A stretch of DNA of 64,000 nt from Paracraurococcus lichenis (GTDB lineage Bacteria; Pseudomonadota; Alphaproteobacteria; Acetobacterales; Acetobacteraceae), in the NCBI RefSeq assembly GCF_030657435.1, contig NZ_JAUTWS010000003.1:124001-188000 (forward strand), given 5' to 3'. Below the pieces are notes generated by a model. It ran no database searches and was not told the origin of the DNA. It saw nothing but the letters and a program-made list of their open reading frames with translations. The stretch's first letter is position 1, and each line of letters starts with the position of its first letter. Below, piece after piece: positions 8,603 through 16,836 of the stretch. A program made the translations under genes and the position numbers.

Positions 8603-9214
8603 ATGGAACGACTGATCGCCGGCTACCGCCGTTTCCGTGACGAGACCTGGCCGCGCGAGCGCGCCCGCTTCGAGGAGCTGGCCGCCCGGGGCCAGCGGCC
8701 GCGCGCCATGGTCATCGCCTGCTCGGACAGCCGGGTGGATCCGCAGATGATCTTCTCCGCCGGCCCGGGCGAGCTCTTCGTCGTGCGCAACGTCGCCAAC
8801 CTGGTGCCGCCCTACATGCCGGACGCCGCCTTCCACGGCACCAGCGCGGCGGTGGAGTTCGGCGTGCGGGTGCTGGGCGTCGAGGAATTGGTGGTCATGG
8901 GCCATGCCCTCTGCGGCGGCGTGCAGGCGGTGCTGCAGGGGGTGCCGCCGGCGGCCGGGGATTTCGTCGCCGGCTGGATCCAGATCGCCGAGCCGGTCCG
9001 CGCCGTGGCGCTGCGCTGCGACGACCCGGAGGCGCAGCAGGAGGCGGCGGAGCACGAGGCGGTGCGCATCTCGCTGCGCAACCTCATGACCTTCCCCTGG
9101 GTGGCGGAGGCGGTGGCCGCGGGCCGGCTGCGGCTGCGGGGCGCGCATTTCGGCGTGGCGACGGGGAAGCTGGTGCTGCTGCAGCCCGACGGGTCCTTCG
9201 CGCCGCCGGCTTGA
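8603..9214 (+). CDS. Beta-class carbonic anhydrase
   Basis: A cytosolic zinc enzyme of 203 residues interconverting CO2 and bicarbonate. The zinc ligands are visible: Cys in [10 protein letters not shown] (near residue 39) with the Asp-Arg dyad, and His plus Cys in [10 protein letters not shown] (near 98-101). ATG at 8603 is preceded by GGAGGAG at good spacing. It follows purH on the same strand. Bicarbonate supply for carboxylation reactions is a plausible role, but the link to purH may be positional only. Confidence 0.93.
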   Translation: MERLIAGYRRFRDETWPRERARFEELAARGQRPRAMVIACSDSRVDPQMIFSAGPGELFVVRNVANLVPPYMPDAAFHGTSAAVEFGVRVLGVEELVVMGHALCGGVQAVLQGVPPAAGDFVAGWIQIAEPVRAVALRCDDPEAQQEAAEHEAVRISLRNLMTFPWVAEAVAAGRLRLRGAHFGVATGKLVLLQPDGSFAPPA

Positions 9215-9256
9215 GGGCGAGCGCCCGCCCGCGGGCGCCGCTCGACGCAGCCCGGC

Positions 9257-9649
9257 TCAGGCCAGCGCCACGCACTCGATCTCGATGTCGAACTCGAGCG
9301 GCCAGGACCCGACCGCGACGAAGGTCCGCGCCGGCGGCGCCTCCCCGCCGAAATACCGGGCATAGATCGCGTTGATCTTCCCGAACCAGGCGCTGTTGGC
9401 GCAGTAGATCGTCACCTTCACCACCTTCTCGAGCGACGATCCCGCCGCCTCCAGCGCGTGCTTCACCGCCGCCAGCGAGGCCTCGGTCTGCGCCTCGATT
9501 CCGCCCTGCACGATCCCGCCGGTCCGCAGGTCGATCCCCGGCAGGCCGGAGACGAAGACGAAGCCGTTCGCCCGCACCACCGGCGAGAGCGGCACGCCGT
9601 ACTTCCGCACCGTCTCCGAGACGACCGGCACCTCGACGATCTCCTTCAT
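9257..9649 (-). CDS. RidA/YjgF/Rid-family protein
   Basis: A 130-residue member of the Rid family, which includes enamine/imine deaminases that detoxify reactive intermediates such as 2-aminoacrylate. It has the family pattern: SPVVRANGFVFVSGLPGID early on, a central QTEASLAAVKHALEAAGSS helix, and an end resembling FVAVGSWPLEFDIEIECVA. The position of the usual catalytic Arg is not clear (CANSAWFGKIN lies where RidA proteins vary), so it may belong to a Rid subgroup without deaminase activity. ATG at 9649 is preceded by AAGGG. It converges with the carbonic anhydrase gene and diverges from rmuC. Confidence 0.8.
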   Translation of the reverse strand: MKEIVEVPVVSETVRKYGVPLSPVVRANGFVFVSGLPGIDLRTGGIVQGGIEAQTEASLAAVKHALEAAGSSLEKVVKVTIYCANSAWFGKINAIYARYFGGEAPPARTFVAVGSWPLEFDIEIECVALA

Positions 9650-9790
9650 CGCACCCTTCCTTGCTGGCCGCGGCAGCCTTCCATGCCGGCCGCCGCCCGG
9701 TCCAGCGCCGCGCTGCTGGCCCCGGCGCCGCGGGCGGTGCGACAGTGCGGGGCCGCGACTCGGGGGACTCGCGGCCCGGGGGAGAGGCGC

Positions 9791-10813
9791 ATGCCCGACT
9801 GGCTGCTGCCCATGCTGGTGCTGCTGGCCGCCGCCCTCGCCGGCGCGCTGCTGGCGGGCGCCCTCGCGCTCGCCTTCCGCCCGCGCGGGGGCGGGGAGGG
9901 GATGCTGCTGCTGGCCGAGCGCATGGAGGCGCTCTCCGCCCGGCTCGACGCTTCCGTCGCCGCGCAGAACGAGCGCCTCTCCCGCGCCCTCGCCGACAGC
10001 GCCGACCGCACGCAGGAGAGCGCCCGCCGCATCCATGAGCGCCTTGCGGTGATCGACGCGGCGCGGGCGAATATCGAGCGTCTCGGCGGCCAAGTGACCA
10101 GCCTCGCCCAGATCCTCGGCAACAAGCAGGCCCGCGGCGCCTTCGGCGAGGTGCAGTTGCGCGACATGCTGGCGGACCGGCTGCCGGCCGATGGCTGGGG
10201 CTGGCAGGTCACCCTCGCCAACGGCACCCGCTGCGACGCGCTGATCCGCCTGCCCTTCCCGCCGGGGCCCATCGCGGTGGACAGCAAATTCCCGCTCGAG
10301 GCCTGGCAGGCGCTGCGCCGTGCCCAGGACGATCAGGCCCGCGGCATCGCCGAGCGGCGCCTCGCCGCCGATATCCGCCGCCACGTGGACGACGTCGCCC
10401 GCAAATACATCTGCCCCGGCGAGACCGCCGAGGGCGCGCTGATCTTCCTCCCCTCCGAGGCGCTGCATGCCGACCTGCATGCCCTCTTCGGCAGCCTGGT
10501 GCAGGAGGCGGCGCGGCGCGGCGTCTACCTGGTCTCCCCCGGCACGCTCTGGGCGGTGCTCGGTGCCATGCGCGCCCTGATGCGCGACGTGCGGCTGAAG
10601 GCGGAGGCACAGCAATTGCGTCGGGAGGTGGCGCGCCTCGCGGAGGAGACGGAGCGGCTGGACCGCCGCGTCGCCAACCTGAAGCGCCATTTCGCGGAGA
10701 TGCAGGCGGACGTGCAGCAGATCGAGATCACGGCGCAGCGGATCACCGCCGCCGGCGCGCGGATCGAGGCGGTGGAGATGGACCCGCCCCCGGCGGCGAG
10801 GGCGGCGGAGTGA
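9791..10813 (+). CDS. rmuC: DNA recombination protein RmuC
   Basis: A 340-residue RmuC protein, a nuclease-like factor that limits inversions at short inverted repeats in Escherichia coli. The N-terminus has one membrane helix (residues 5-28), then a coiled-coil (about 35-100), then the conserved core GNKQARGAFGEVQLRDML, IAVDSKFPLEAW (the PD-(D/E)xK-like site) and ALIFLPSEALHADLH. A second coiled-coil ends the protein. GGAGAGG at 9781-9787 marks the ATG at 9791. The stop overlaps the GTG start of the nucleoside transporter (GTGA), so the two are translationally coupled. Confidence 0.9.
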   Translation: MPDWLLPMLVLLAAALAGALLAGALALAFRPRGGGEGMLLLAERMEALSARLDASVAAQNERLSRALADSADRTQESARRIHERLAVIDAARANIERLGGQVTSLAQILGNKQARGAFGEVQLRDMLADRLPADGWGWQVTLANGTRCDALIRLPFPPGPIAVDSKFPLEAWQALRRAQDDQARGIAERRLAADIRRHVDDVARKYICPGETAEGALIFLPSEALHADLHALFGSLVQEAARRGVYLVSPGTLWAVLGAMRALMRDVRLKAEAQQLRREVARLAEETERLDRRVANLKRHFAEMQADVQQIEITAQRITAAGARIEAVEMDPPPAARAAE

Positions 10814-12057
10814 GCCTGCTCCAGCTCCAGGCCGGGCTCGGCCTCGGCCTGCTCTGCCTGCTCGCCTGGGCCTGCGGCGGCTGCCGGCGCGGGGTGCGGC
10901 CGCGGGTGGTCGCGGCGGGGCTGCTCGGCCAGCTTGTCCTCGCCGGCGCGCTGCTGCACATCCCGCCGCTCCGCGCCGGCTTCGCCGCGGTCGGCGATGC
11001 GGTGGAGGCATTGGCCCGCGCCACCCGCGCCGGCACCTCGCTCGTCTTCGGCTATCTCGGCGGCGCGCCGCTGCCCTTCGCCGAGACGACCCCCGGTGCC
11101 AGCTTCATCCTCTTCTTCCAGGCCCTGCCGCTGGTGCTGGTGGTCGGCGCCCTCTCCGCCGCGCTCTACCACTGGCGCGTCCTGCCGCTGGTGGTGGACG
11201 GGCTGGCGGCCGGGCTGAAGCGGCTCTTCGGCCTCTCCGGCGCCTGCAACCTCTCGGTCGCCGCCAATGTCTTCGTGGGCATGGTCGAGGCGCCGCTGCT
11301 GATCCGGCCATGGCTCGGCAGCCTGACGCGGGCGGAGCTCTTCGTCTCCATGGTCGCCGGGCTTGCCACCATCTCGGGCAATATGCTGGTGGTCTATGCG
11401 ACCATGATCGCGCCGGTGGTGCCGGACGCCGCGGGGCAATTGCTGACCGCCAGCCTGATCGCCGCGCCGGCCTCCATCCTGGCCGCGCTGCTGATGCTGC
11501 CGGAGAGCGAGGCGCCCACCGCCCAGGCCGCGGAAGGGCCGATGCCGCGGCTCTACGACAGCACCATGGATGCGCTGGTGCGCGGCACGGCGGACGGGCT
11601 GCAATTGCTGCTCGGCATCATGGCCTCGCTCATCGTCTTCGTCGCGCTGGTCGCGCTGGCGAATGCGATGCTGGAGCCGCTGACCGGCCTGACGCTGCAG
11701 CGCGTCGCGGGCATCGTCTTCTGGCCGCTGGCCTGGGCCATGGGAATCCCGGCCGAGGAATGCGCCACCGTCGCCCGCAGCCTCGGCGTGAAGGTGGTGG
11801 TGAACGAGTTCGTCAGCTACCTCGAACTCGCGGCCTCTGGCGGTGCGGGCCTGGCCGAGCGCTCCCGCGTCATCCTCACCTATGCCCTCTGCGGCTTCAC
11901 CAATTTCGCCTCGGTCGGGATCATGGTGACGGGCATGTCCGCCCTCTGCCCGGAGCGGCGGGCGGAGATCACCGCGCTCGGGCTGAAGAGCCTGGTCGCG
12001 GCCAGCATTGCCTGCTGCATGGCCGGGGCGACGGTCGGGCTGCTGACCGCGCCCTGA
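10810..12057 (+). CDS. Concentrative nucleoside transporter (NupC/CNT family)
   Basis: A 415-residue inner-membrane transporter with about 9-10 hydrophobic helices. The conserved CNT stretches are visible: SGACNLSVAANVFVGMVEAPLLI (first hairpin and helix with the nucleoside-binding Glu), SMVAGLATISGNMLVVYA, and the C-terminal AEECATVARSLGVKVVVNEF and TYALCGFTNFASVGIM. Family members import nucleosides with H+ or Na+. The GTG start at 10810 overlaps the rmuC stop by four bases. The order rmuC-nupC is unusual functionally and probably reflects packing. Confidence 0.85.
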   Translation: MSLLQLQAGLGLGLLCLLAWACGGCRRGVRPRVVAAGLLGQLVLAGALLHIPPLRAGFAAVGDAVEALARATRAGTSLVFGYLGGAPLPFAETTPGASFILFFQALPLVLVVGALSAALYHWRVLPLVVDGLAAGLKRLFGLSGACNLSVAANVFVGMVEAPLLIRPWLGSLTRAELFVSMVAGLATISGNMLVVYATMIAPVVPDAAGQLLTASLIAAPASILAALLMLPESEAPTAQAAEGPMPRLYDSTMDALVRGTADGLQLLLGIMASLIVFVALVALANAMLEPLTGLTLQRVAGIVFWPLAWAMGIPAEECATVARSLGVKVVVNEFVSYLELAASGGAGLAERSRVILTYALCGFTNFASVGIMVTGMSALCPERRAEITALGLKSLVAASIACCMAGATVGLLTAP

Positions 12058-12060
12058 GCC

Positions 12061-12432
12061 TCAGGCGGCGATGGCGGAGGCATGCTCCGCCTCCACCTGC
12101 CAGCCCTCCGCCCCGCGGCGCCAGAGGCGGGTGACGGCCTGGCGCGCGGCGACGCCCTGGCCGAGGTGGCGGCCCTGCAGCCGCAGCCGCAGCCAGGCGA
12201 TGGCGCAGTCGCCCAGCATGCGGACCTGCAGGTCCTCGACCTCCACCACCTCCAGCCGCAGGCGGTGGGAGCGGAACTCGGCCAGCTCCTCCTCCCGCGA
12301 CACGGTCCGGCCTTCCTCGTCGGTGACGACCAGCTCCTCCGAGAGCAGCGCCGCCAGCGCCGCGGCATCGCCGTCCAGCATGGCGCTCCGCAGCCGCGAT
12401 TCGGCGGCGTAGATCTCGGCCTCGTCCGGCAT
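12061..12432 (-). CDS. NTF2-like/SnoaL-fold protein (DUF4440-type)
   Basis: A 123-residue protein with the cone-shaped NTF2-like pattern: an N-terminal helix AESRLRSAMLDGDAAALAALL, then LLSEELVVTDEEGRTVSREEELA and four beta strands ending in LWRRGAEGWQVEAEHAS. This is the layout of DUF4440/SnoaL-like proteins. No catalytic residues stand out and the substrate is unknown. ATG at 12432 is preferred; an ATG at 12447 would add five residues. It converges with the nucleoside transporter (3 bases between stops) and diverges from the DUF4336 gene. Confidence 0.65.
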   Translation of the reverse strand: MPDEAEIYAAESRLRSAMLDGDAAALAALLSEELVVTDEEGRTVSREEELAEFRSHRLRLEVVEVEDLQVRMLGDCAIAWLRLRLQGRHLGQGVAARQAVTRLWRRGAEGWQVEAEHASAIAA

Positions 12433-12552
12433 CGGCAAATCCCGCATGGGTTGGCGCGGCTTTGTGCGCGTGTCCGGCCGGAACGGCAACGGCCCGCGCG
12501 GAACCATCGGCCGGCCTGCCGCATCATGGCCGGCGCCAGCGCGAGGGATGCC

Positions 12553-13287
12553 ATGACCCGGGACGGGACCTATCCGCCGCTCGACACGCCGAAAGCCGCC
12601 GCCGAGGGCGTCTGGGTGGTGGACAGCGGCCCGCAGCGCCTGCTCGGCCTGCCGGTGCCGATCCGCATGACGGTGCTGCGCCTCGCCGATGGCGGGCTCT
12701 GGCTGCACTCGCCGGTGGGCTATTCGCCGGCGCTCGCGGCCGCGCTGCAGGCCCTCGGCCCGATCCGCCACCTGGTCTCGCCCGGCACCGCGCATTGGCT
12801 GCACCTGCAGGCCTGGCAGGCGGCGGTCCCGGAGGCGCGCCTCTGGGCCCCGCATGGCGTGGTGGAGCGGGCGCGGGACCAGGGCGCGGCGCTGCGGGCC
12901 CATGGCGTGCTGGGCCCGGAGCCGCCGGCGGACTGGGCCGGCCAGATCGACCACGAGATCCTGCGCGGCGCCGGATTCGTCGAGGTCGCCTTCTTCCACC
13001 GTGCCAGCCGCACGCTCCTCCTCTGCGACACGGTCCAGGCCATGGAGCCGGCCCGGCTGCCGCTTGCGGCGGGGCTGCTGGTCCGCGCCCTCGGCGCCCC
13101 GGGGCCGGAGGGCGGGACTCCGCGGCATGTCCGCCTCGTCCTCTCCCGCTACCGCGGCCACAACCGTGAGGCGGTCGGCCGCCTCCTCGCCCTCGACCCC
13201 GCCCGGGTGGTCTTCGCCCATGGCGCCTGGTTCGAATCGGAGGGCGCCGCCCGGCTGCGGCGCGCCTTCGGCTGGCTATTGGGGTAG
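12553..13287 (+). CDS. DUF4336 (metallo-beta-lactamase-like) protein
   Basis: A 244-residue protein that opens with the DUF4336 pattern YPPLDTPKAAAEGVWVVD, followed by GLPVPIRMTVLRLADGGLWLHSP. The fold resembles metallo-beta-lactamases: HLVSPGTAHWLHLQAW stands where the HxHxDH metal motif would be, reduced to scattered His, and FFHRASRTLLLCDTV matches the second metal-site strand. DUF4336 proteins have no established reaction. ATG at 12553, preceded by GAGGG, was chosen; ATG at 12526 is possible. It converges with the cupin gene. Confidence 0.75.
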   Translation: MTRDGTYPPLDTPKAAAEGVWVVDSGPQRLLGLPVPIRMTVLRLADGGLWLHSPVGYSPALAAALQALGPIRHLVSPGTAHWLHLQAWQAAVPEARLWAPHGVVERARDQGAALRAHGVLGPEPPADWAGQIDHEILRGAGFVEVAFFHRASRTLLLCDTVQAMEPARLPLAAGLLVRALGAPGPEGGTPRHVRLVLSRYRGHNREAVGRLLALDPARVVFAHGAWFESEGAARLRRAFGWLLG

Positions 13288-13296
13288 CCGCCGGCG

Positions 13297-13692
13297 TCAG
13301 TGGACCGGGTCGAGGAATGGCGTCCCCGGCTCGGCGACATAGACGATCAGCACCCGCAAGGGCCCCTCCGCCCGGTTGAAGCCGGTCATCCGGACCCCCG
13401 GCGGTTCCACCATCGCCTCGCCGGCGCGGAGCAGGACCGGGCCGCGCCCCTCCATCTCGAGCGTGAAGGCGCCCTCCAGCACATAGACCGTCACGGGATG
13501 GCGATGGGTATGGAGCACCGTCCGGTCGCCCGGGCGGAAGCTCGCGGTGAGCACCTGGACCTCCTGCCGGTCCCCGCGCGGCATGCCGCCGACCGCCTCC
13601 TGCAGCAGCAGCCTGGGCCGGACGAGGCCAGGCTCCTCGGCCAGGGCGGGCACCGCGCCCAGCAGCAGGGCGCAGGCGAGTGAGGCACGCAT
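13297..13692 (-). CDS. Secreted cupin-domain protein
   Basis: A 131-residue periplasmic protein. MRASLACALLLGAVPALA is a signal peptide. The cupin barrel carries motif 1 as HTHRHPVTVYVLEG (His-x-His with a following Glu) and motif 2 around GEAMVEPPGVRMTGFN. The His/Glu set suggests a bound metal. Its ligand is unknown; small secreted cupins like this are common beside stress or oxidoreductase genes. ATG at 13692 starts the signal peptide. Confidence 0.75.
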   Translation of the reverse strand: MRASLACALLLGAVPALAEEPGLVRPRLLLQEAVGGMPRGDRQEVQVLTASFRPGDRTVLHTHRHPVTVYVLEGAFTLEMEGRGPVLLRAGEAMVEPPGVRMTGFNRAEGPLRVLIVYVAEPGTPFLDPVH

Positions 13693-13826
13693 GGTCGTCC
13701 TCCCGGTCCGGGTTACTCCCGCAATGCTCCGCGCGGCCCGCGGGTCCCTTGCGGGCCTGCGGCAAGGGGCGTGACGGCGCATCGCGGATCGGGAAAGCTG
13801 GCCCGACCGCGCCGGAGAGCCCCGCC

Positions 13827-15161
13827 ATGAGCCATCTCATCCACCGCAGCCTGCGGCAGGACCCGCCCCTCGCCCTCCGCGGCGAGGGGATCCACCTCTA
13901 TGGCGAGGACGGGCGGGCCATCATCGACGGCTCGGGCGGTGCCGCGGTCGCCTGCCTCGGCCATGGCCATCCCAGGGTCGTCGCCGCCATCAAGGCGCAG
14001 CTCGACAGCCTGGCCTATGCCCATACCGCGCTGTTTTCCTGCGAGAGCGCGGAGCGGCTGGCCGACGTTCTGGTCGGGCATGCCCCGGGCGGGCTGACGC
14101 ATGCCTGGTTCTGCTCCTCGGGCTCGGAAGGGAACGAGGCGGCGATCAAGCTGGCGCGGCAGTATTTCCTCGAGATCGGCGAGCCGCAGCGCACCCGCTT
14201 CATCGCCCGGCGGCAGAGCTATCACGGCAACACGCTCGGCGCGCTCTCGGCCGGCGGCAATGCCATGCGGCGCGCGCCCTATGCGCCGCTGCTCTCGCCT
14301 GCCTTCAGCCATGTCTCGCCCTGCTACCCCTACCGCGACCGGCGGGACGACGAATCCGACGCGCAATATGTCGCCCGGCTGCTCGCGGAACTTGAGGCGG
14401 AGTTCCAGCGGCTCGGCCCCGACACCGTCATCGCCTTCATGGCCGAGACGGTGGTGGGCGCGACGCTCGGCTGCGCGACGGCGCTGCCCGGCTATTTCGA
14501 GGGCGTGCGCGCCATCTGCGACCGGCACGGCGCGCTGCTGATCCTGGACGAGGTGATGAGCGGCATGGGCCGCTGCGGCACCCTGCATGCCTGGGAGCAG
14601 GAGGGGATCTCGCCGGACATCCAGATCGTCGCCAAGGGCCTCGGCGGCGGCTACCAGCCGATCGGCGGCATCCTGGTGCATGGCCGGGTGATCGAGGGCT
14701 TCCGGCGCGGCAGCGGCGCCTTCATGCACGGCCATACCTACCAGGCGCATCCCATCGCCTGCGCCGCGGCGCTCGCGGTGCAGCAGGTGATCGCGGAGGA
14801 GCGGCTGCTGGACAATGTCCGGGCCATGGGCGCCCTGCTGGAGCAGCGCCTGGTCGAGCGCTTCGGAAACCACCGCCATGTCGGCGACATCCGCGGCCGC
14901 GGCCTGTTCTGGGCGGTGGAACTCGTCCGCGACCGCGCGACGAAGCAGGTCTTCGATCCCGCGCTGAAGCTGAACGAGCGGGTGAAGCGCGAGGCCCATG
15001 ACCGCGGCCTCGCCTGCTACCCCATGGGCGGCACCATCGACGGCCGGCAGGGCGACCATGCGATCCTGGCGCCGCCCTATATCGTCACGGCGGCGCAGGT
15101 CGAGGCGATCGTCGAGCGCTTCGGCGCGGCGGTGGACGCGGCGATCGCCGGCTGCGGCTGA
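13827..15161 (+). CDS. Class III (PLP-dependent) aminotransferase
   Basis: A 444-residue fold-type I aminotransferase of the omega-amino acid:pyruvate group. Seen in order: SGGAAVACLGHGHPRVVAAI at the N-terminus, FCSSGSEGNEAAIKLAR (phosphate-binding turn), RRQSYHGNTLGALSAGG, LLILDEVMSGMGRCG (cofactor Asp), and IVAKGLGGGYQPIGG with the Schiff-base Lys near residue 270. The donor could be an omega-amino acid, a polyamine or an aminoaldehyde; the sequence does not decide. ATG at 13827 follows a GGAG about 10 bases upstream. It stands alone between the cupin gene and csbD. Confidence 0.88.
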   Translation: MSHLIHRSLRQDPPLALRGEGIHLYGEDGRAIIDGSGGAAVACLGHGHPRVVAAIKAQLDSLAYAHTALFSCESAERLADVLVGHAPGGLTHAWFCSSGSEGNEAAIKLARQYFLEIGEPQRTRFIARRQSYHGNTLGALSAGGNAMRRAPYAPLLSPAFSHVSPCYPYRDRRDDESDAQYVARLLAELEAEFQRLGPDTVIAFMAETVVGATLGCATALPGYFEGVRAICDRHGALLILDEVMSGMGRCGTLHAWEQEGISPDIQIVAKGLGGGYQPIGGILVHGRVIEGFRRGSGAFMHGHTYQAHPIACAAALAVQQVIAEERLLDNVRAMGALLEQRLVERFGNHRHVGDIRGRGLFWAVELVRDRATKQVFDPALKLNERVKREAHDRGLACYPMGGTIDGRQGDHAILAPPYIVTAAQVEAIVERFGAAVDAAIAGCG

Positions 15162-15275
15162 GCGGGAGCGTCGCCGCCAGCGATTCGCCGCCTGCCCGCG
15201 CAACCTTCCGCGCCGCGCCTGCGTTCCATTCCAGGAAGCCGCCGCATTCGTGGCGACACAACTGGAGGGTCAGTC

Positions 15276-15467
15276 ATGGACAAGGACCGCATCGAGGGCC
15301 TGGGCAAGCAGGTCAAGGGCGCCGTGAAGGACGCCGCCGGCAAGGTCACCGGCGATACCAAGCTGCAGGCCGAGGGCAAGGCCGACAAGGCCGAGGGCAA
15401 GGTGCAGAACACCGTCGGCGGCGCCAAGGATGCCGCCCGCGACGCGCTCGACCCGAAGCGCGACTGA
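15276..15467 (+). CDS. CsbD-family stress protein
   Basis: A 63-residue hydrophilic protein, rich in Lys, Ala, Gly and Asp, with the CsbD opening MDKDRIEGLGKQVKGAVKDA and repeated KADKAEGK/GGAKDAARD segments. CsbD proteins are small and probably disordered or helical, induced by general stress in many bacteria; their molecular role is not known. A strong GGAGGG ribosome site lies 7 bases before the ATG. It is monocistronic and is followed by a GC-rich hairpin. Confidence 0.85.
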   Translation: MDKDRIEGLGKQVKGAVKDAAGKVTGDTKLQAEGKADKAEGKVQNTVGGAKDAARDALDPKRD

Positions 15468-15480
15468 CGCCCTGAGCCGC

Positions 15481-15506
15481 GCCGCCCGCCCGACCCGGCG
15501 GGCGGC
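15481..15506 (+). terminator. Strong hairpin after the CsbD gene
   Basis: GCCGCCCGCC and GGCGGGCGGC form a perfect 10-bp stem with a 6-base loop, 14 bases after the csbD stop. No T-run follows. It probably ends or stabilises the short csbD transcript. Confidence 0.5.
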
Positions 15507-15593
15507 CCTCGCGGGGCGCATCCCGCCCGCGATGGAAAGGCGCCGTTAACGCAGCGGCCGGCAGGATGCCGGCCGCTGCGAACGGTGCACAGG

Positions 15594-16775
15594 ATGCTGC
15601 AAGCGACGCCCAGGATCGGCGCCGGAACCCTTCCGGACTCTCATCGCGTGCGGCCGAAGGCGGGGGTCGACCCGGCCCGGCTGCTGCGCGCCGCGCCGCG
15701 CCTCCTGCGCGGAATCCGCCGGCGCCTCCGGCCGAGGCGCGTCTCGGCCGAGGCCGCGCGCTGGGCCATCCGCCTCTTCCTCGGCCGGGAGCCGACGGGG
15801 CGCGAGGAGGTCGCCTTCCATCGCGGCCATGGCGACCTCAACTCGCTGCGCACCGGCTTCGCCCGCACCCGCGAATTCCGCGAGTTCCTGGCCCGCATCG
15901 GCGGGGAGGGCCGCTATGCCGCGCCGCTCTTCCTCCTGCGGCCGCCGGCCTCGCCGCTGGTGCCCTGGCATTTCGCGCCGCCGAGCCTCGCCGCGCCGGT
16001 GTCGCAGCTCTGCACCGCCGCGCAGCTCGAGGAGCCGGACTTCGCCTGGCTCTGCGGCGCGCTCGGCCTGCGGCCTGACCCGCACCGCAAGGTCTGGGAA
16101 TTCGCCTTTGTCGTCGCCGCGCTGCGCAAGGCCGGGCTGCTGCGGCCGGGGCTCCGCGCCCTCGGCTTCGGGGTGGGGCAGGAGCCGATCCCCGCCTTCC
16201 TCGCGCGACAGGGCATCAGCGTGCTGGCGACCGATGCACCGCCCGAGGCGATCGCCGGCCAGGGCTGGGAGAGCACCGGCCAGCATGCGACGGGCCTCGC
16301 CCCGCTGCGCCGCCCGTCACTCGTCCCGAACCCCGAATTCGACCGGCTGGTCCGCTTCACCTCCTGCGACATGAACGCCATCCCGCCGGAGCTCGAGGGC
16401 TTCGACCTCTGCTGGTCCTCCTGCGCCTTCGAGCATCTGGGCTCCATCGAGCATGGCCTGCGCTTCGTCGAGGAGAGCCTGCGCACGCTGAAGCCCGGCG
16501 GCCTCGCGGTGCACACGACGGAGTTCAACCTCTCCTCCGATGCCGAGACCTTCGAGGAGGCCAATCTCTGTCTCTTCCGCCGCCACGACCTGGAGGCGCT
16601 GCTGGAGCGCCTGGCGCAGGCCGGCCACCGGCCCTGGCCGCTGAACCTGCATCCCGGCGACGCGCCGATGGACGAGCATGTGGACCTGCCGCCCTATGCG
16701 CTGCCGCATCTGAAGCTGCTGGTCTCGCGCTTCGTCACGACCTCCATCGGCATCGTCGTGCAGAAGGCGGGGTGA
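15594..16775 (+). CDS. Class I SAM-dependent methyltransferase, surface-glycan locus
   Basis: A 393-residue protein. The N-terminal 130 residues are rich in Arg and contain AIRLFLGREPTGREEVAFH, a pattern seen in DUF4214-like or glycan-associated N-terminal modules. The second half is a methyltransferase: ALGFGVGQEPIPAFLARQG (motif I region), VLATDAPPEAIAG (acidic end of strand 2), CWSSCAFEHLGSIEHGLRF (motif IV region with a catalytic-like His) and TLKPGGLAVHTTEF (post-IV). The acceptor is probably a sugar or glycan intermediate, inferred from the following polysaccharide pyruvyl transferase gene 61 bases downstream. ATG at 15594 was taken; GTG at 15585 is equally possible. Confidence 0.75.
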   Translation: MLQATPRIGAGTLPDSHRVRPKAGVDPARLLRAAPRLLRGIRRRLRPRRVSAEAARWAIRLFLGREPTGREEVAFHRGHGDLNSLRTGFARTREFREFLARIGGEGRYAAPLFLLRPPASPLVPWHFAPPSLAAPVSQLCTAAQLEEPDFAWLCGALGLRPDPHRKVWEFAFVVAALRKAGLLRPGLRALGFGVGQEPIPAFLARQGISVLATDAPPEAIAGQGWESTGQHATGLAPLRRPSLVPNPEFDRLVRFTSCDMNAIPPELEGFDLCWSSCAFEHLGSIEHGLRFVEESLRTLKPGGLAVHTTEFNLSSDAETFEEANLCLFRRHDLEALLERLAQAGHRPWPLNLHPGDAPMDEHVDLPPYALPHLKLLVSRFVTTSIGIVVQKAG

Positions 16776-16836
16776 CGGGATTCAGCCTTTCGCAAGATCG
16801 GCCGCGCGAGCCTGGCGCTGCTGCCAATAGGGTGGT

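Noticed and set aside
5768..9148. A 1126-residue open frame on the minus strand across the aldo/keto reductase, purH and carbonic anhydrase genes
   Set aside because: It is antisense to three clear genes, is rich in Arg, Gly and His without domain patterns, and follows from the rarity of stop codons at high GC. The same applies to 1019-3778 (minus) and 30241-33216 (plus).
15165..15275. An EcfG-type general-stress promoter (GGAAC-N16-CGTT) upstream of csbD
   Set aside because: A CGTT is present but no GGAAC-like hexamer at the right spacing.
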